Program-made: the position numbers and the translations under genes
Part shown: positions 36,524-38,023 of the stretch, piece by piece
Layout of the letters: the number at the start of each line of letters is the position of its first letter
Numbering within the stretch: position 1 is the stretch's first letter
Assembly: GCA_913062625.1 (NCBI GenBank)
Contig: CAJXWP010000020.1
Coordinates: 1-38,023, forward strand
DNA from: an uncultured Haliea sp.
Lineage (GTDB): Bacteria > Pseudomonadota > Gammaproteobacteria > Pseudomonadales > Halieaceae
DNA length: 38,023 nucleotides
Direction of reading: 5' to 3'
The notes under the pieces: generated by a model
The model's input: only the letters and a program-made list of their open reading frames with translations
What the model was told of the DNA's origin: nothing
The model's database searches: none

Positions 36524-37551
36524 GCACACAACTAACAGCAATTGAAATACTCCGAACAATGTCCATCAATAATGACGTCGATAAAATGCGTCAGAACGCA
36601 AAGGGCTCCATACATATTGCTGGTCGTATGGCACTTGCGGGACAAATGACCGTGTTCTATGCCAGCCCCAACGTGGGTAAAACTCTTATTATCTTAAAGT
36701 TGATCGCTGAAGCTATAGCCAATGAGAAAGCTGGCAAGCATGTCTATTACTTAAATCTTGATGACACCTACGAAGGCCTAATTGCTAAAGGGGACTTGGG
36801 TAATCGCTATGGTTTCGAGGTTATTCCACCAAGCCAACTTCCAAACCCAAATAGCAATTTCGCAGAATTGGTAGATTGGCTGGTTGCCGAGGGATCTGCT
36901 GGTGAGACCGTGTTCATTCTGGATACTATAAAGAAGTTTGTTGACGTCATGGACAAGAAAGCCAGCAGTGCATTTATGAATACTTGTCGCAGGCTAACAT
37001 CTGCTGGCGGCTCCATTATTGCCCTAGCGCACGTTAATAAACATAAGGACGCGGATGATAAAGGCGTTCCCGCTGGCACGAGCGACGTCCTAGACGACTG
37101 CGACTGCGCCTATACGGTTGACCTTTTAAGTGAGAGCGAGACGTTAGAGGGCATTATACGCACTGTAGAGTTTAAAAATAAGAAAAGTCGTGGTTGGGTG
37201 GTAGAGAGTGCAATTTATAGCTATGTCAAATTCCACGACTCTGACTATATCCGCATGTTCTCTTCATTAAAGCTAATCGACGGTAATGAAGCTGACAAAA
37301 TTCGTCAGAAAAAATCATTGGATTTTGAGTTGAAGCGCGATGCTTCGTTGATAAAAGAAATTCGAACGCTGCTTAGGAAATCGAGTGAACTCATCCAAAA
37401 GGATATATTGAGCGATCTTAGTTCCACGTCCTCCTCCCGAAGAAAAATAAGAGAATGCCTTAAGCGATGGAGCTGCCCACCAGATGAGGGTGGCCTTTGG
37501 ACAATAACTAAGGGGACACACAATAGCAGCATATACACACTAAACCAGTAG
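36520..37551 (+). CDS. RepA-like RecA-fold ATPase (AAA_25) with winged-helix C-terminus
   Basis: This 343-residue protein carries a RecA-type core: Walker A ASPNVGKT (residues 48-55), Walker B VFILD (131-135), and the conserved ALAHVNKHKD-like block (sensor and hydrolysis region), as in plasmid RSF1010 RepA-type helicases and the AAA_25 ATPases of satellites. The C-terminal part (about 280-343, KEIRTLLRKSSELIQKDILS then GLWTITKGTHNSSIYTLNQ) reads like a winged helix that could contact DNA. There is no primase domain (no DxD or zinc finger). Starts at an ATG overlapping the small ORF by four bases. Directly downstream is a dyad of 9-bp direct repeats, a plausible origin for it. Probable role: replication initiation of the excised element, by inference. 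Confidence 0.82.
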   Translation: MSTQLTAIEILRTMSINNDVDKMRQNAKGSIHIAGRMALAGQMTVFYASPNVGKTLIILKLIAEAIANEKAGKHVYYLNLDDTYEGLIAKGDLGNRYGFEVIPPSQLPNPNSNFAELVDWLVAEGSAGETVFILDTIKKFVDVMDKKASSAFMNTCRRLTSAGGSIIALAHVNKHKDADDKGVPAGTSDVLDDCDCAYTVDLLSESETLEGIIRTVEFKNKKSRGWVVESAIYSYVKFHDSDYIRMFSSLKLIDGNEADKIRQKKSLDFELKRDASLIKEIRTLLRKSSELIQKDILSDLSSTSSSRRKIRECLKRWSCPPDEGGLWTITKGTHNSSIYTLNQ

Positions 37552-37579
37552 TGGTGGCCGAACCTGCCTCCATCTGTAA

Positions 37580-37645
37580 AACTGGTAAGACTGGTAAAAC
37601 TAAACACTCAATGTAGAAAAACCAGTTTTACCAGTTTTACCAGTT
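37580..37645. repeat. inverted array of 9-bp direct repeats (candidate iterons or origin)
   Basis: The left arm (37580-37601) holds two ACTGGTAA units in tandem with a 9-base step, the second running into AACT. The right arm (37624-37645) holds two TTACCAGT units with the same 9-base step, and a partial ACCAGT unit at 37621. The arms are 22 bases long and pair with one mismatch (37589); the loop is 22 bases. There is no T run after the dyad, so it is not a normal terminator. Both arms are built from one 9-bp unit, which is the pattern of iterons. Confidence 0.75.
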
Positions 37646-37899
37646 ATATGGGCGGGGGTAACAAGCCTAGTTGAGCTAACTTAAAACGGCTTCTGCGCTT
37701 AGACTCCCGACCCACTAACCAACCTTTCATCAATACTGATACCTACCCTGCATACTAAAATTCATCACTTATAATACAACGACATACTAACGCTCTTCTA
37801 AACCAGAAAATCACTATATAGCGCTGATGGTTAAACTTTCAGACCACAATTTCTGTGTAGATCTTCCTCTGAGTCCATCTAATCCCATCAGAGATAACA
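37646..37899. other. 254-bp non-coding stretch
   Basis: No gene is seen. TATAAT at 37771-37776 could be a -10, though no -35 is clear. A hairpin CTCTGA (37867-37872), 15 bases, TCAGAG (37888-37893) lies directly before the next ATG. Confidence 0.45.
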
Positions 37900-38022
37900 A
37901 TGAGTAACTACAACCTTCTCTCTACTGTATTCGCGATCACCCCTGCTCCAGCTGCGCCTGCGCCAGGTGATCGCTACGTGATTACTTTAAGGGGCCCTGA
38001 ACGAATCACCCTGTCATCATAA
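37900..38022 (+). CDS. 40-residue small ORF, unknown function
   Basis: The ATG at 37900 opens a frame of 40 codons ending at a TAA one base before the window edge. The peptide is MSNYNLLSTVFAITPAPAAP, then PGDRYVITLRGPERITLSS: an apolar, Ala/Pro-rich first half and a polar end, with no recognised motif. The ribosome site is weak (GAGAT). A perfect 9-bp inverted repeat (GCGATCACC at 37933-37941, GGTGATCGC at 37966-37974) lies inside the ORF, and a 6-bp hairpin precedes it; the ORF may be a leader rather than a protein. Confidence is low. Confidence 0.4.
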   Translation: MSNYNLLSTVFAITPAPAAPAPGDRYVITLRGPERITLSS

Positions 38023-38023
38023 A

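Larger units (their letters stand above)
34591..38023 (+). mobile_element. left end of an integrated element at ssrA (right end beyond the window)
   Basis: Everything to the right of ssrA belongs to one block: integrase, AlpA-like regulator, small ORF, RepA-like ATPase, repeat dyad and a 40-residue ORF, all on the plus strand. Base use is AT-richer than in the backbone, most visibly between 36000 and 37600. No structural phage, conjugation, capsid or packaging gene is seen in this part. The closest known plan is the P4-like or phage-inducible satellite (int, alpA, rep, origin); a plain genomic island is the alternative. Boundaries are inferred: left at the ssrA 3' end, right unknown. Confidence 0.75.

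Noticed and set aside
37580-37645. CRISPR repeat
   Set aside because: Units are 9 bp and contiguous, facing each other in a dyad; there are no spacers of equal length or cas genes.

Overview
The window looks like chromosome of a gammaproteobacterium, probably a marine member of the Cellvibrionales/Halieaceae kind. This placement is inference from gene content: Pseudomonas-like Fur without the Cys pair, HrcA/CIRCE heat-shock control that E. coli and Pseudomonas lack, a tmRNA tag of gammaproteobacterial type (ANDDNYGAQLAA), and acyl-CoA metabolism next to a tandem TetR regulator. No database search was possible. About 34 kb is ordinary chromosomal backbone; the last ~3.4 kb is the start of an integrated element inserted at the 3' end of ssrA.

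Left part (1-8.3 kb): an edge-truncated coiled-coil membrane protein, a PuuD-type membrane protein, groEL-groES and fxsA, all on the minus strand. groES is preceded by a stacked control region: a sigma70-type promoter, a perfect CIRCE operator on its start region, then a sigma32-like promoter further downstream. Next come a frameshifted alkyltransferase-like (ATL) pseudogene, about 500 bp without a clear gene, a 1037-residue two-propeller (14 blades) sensor histidine kinase without a partner regulator, and what looks like a decayed scrap of a second, hybrid kinase.

Middle part (8.3-18.8 kb): crotonase, Tag glycosylase, MATE exporter, a regulator with two TetR DNA-binding domains in one chain, TesB thioesterase, two histidine phosphatases tightly coupled to aceK, a luciferase-like oxidoreductase and the chaperedoxin CnoX/YbbN.

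Chaperone and housekeeping part (18.8-34.6 kb): hrcA-grpE-dnaK-dnaJ-dapB on the minus strand, with a near-consensus sigma32 promoter before grpE and a weaker one before dnaK. HrcA encoded here is the predicted repressor of the CIRCE in front of groES 20 kb away, so the window holds both halves of one heat-shock circuit. Then recN, fur, bamE, rnfH-ratA, an NSS transporter, smpB, a very large AsmA-like protein and ssrA. SmpB and tmRNA, the two partners of trans-translation, lie on either side of the AsmA-like gene.

Right end (34.6-38.0 kb): tyrosine integrase of the P4 type, AlpA-like regulator, a 35-residue ORF, and a RepA-like RecA-fold ATPase with a C-terminal winged-helix-like part; the last three overlap or nearly touch. 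Directly downstream lies a dyad built of 9-bp direct repeats (ACTGGTAAA units), which resembles an iteron-type origin or ATPase binding site. The set int-alpA-rep-iterons at a tmRNA resembles P4-like or phage-inducible satellites, but the window ends before any packaging or cargo genes, so that identity is open. The last ORF (40 residues) is of unknown function.
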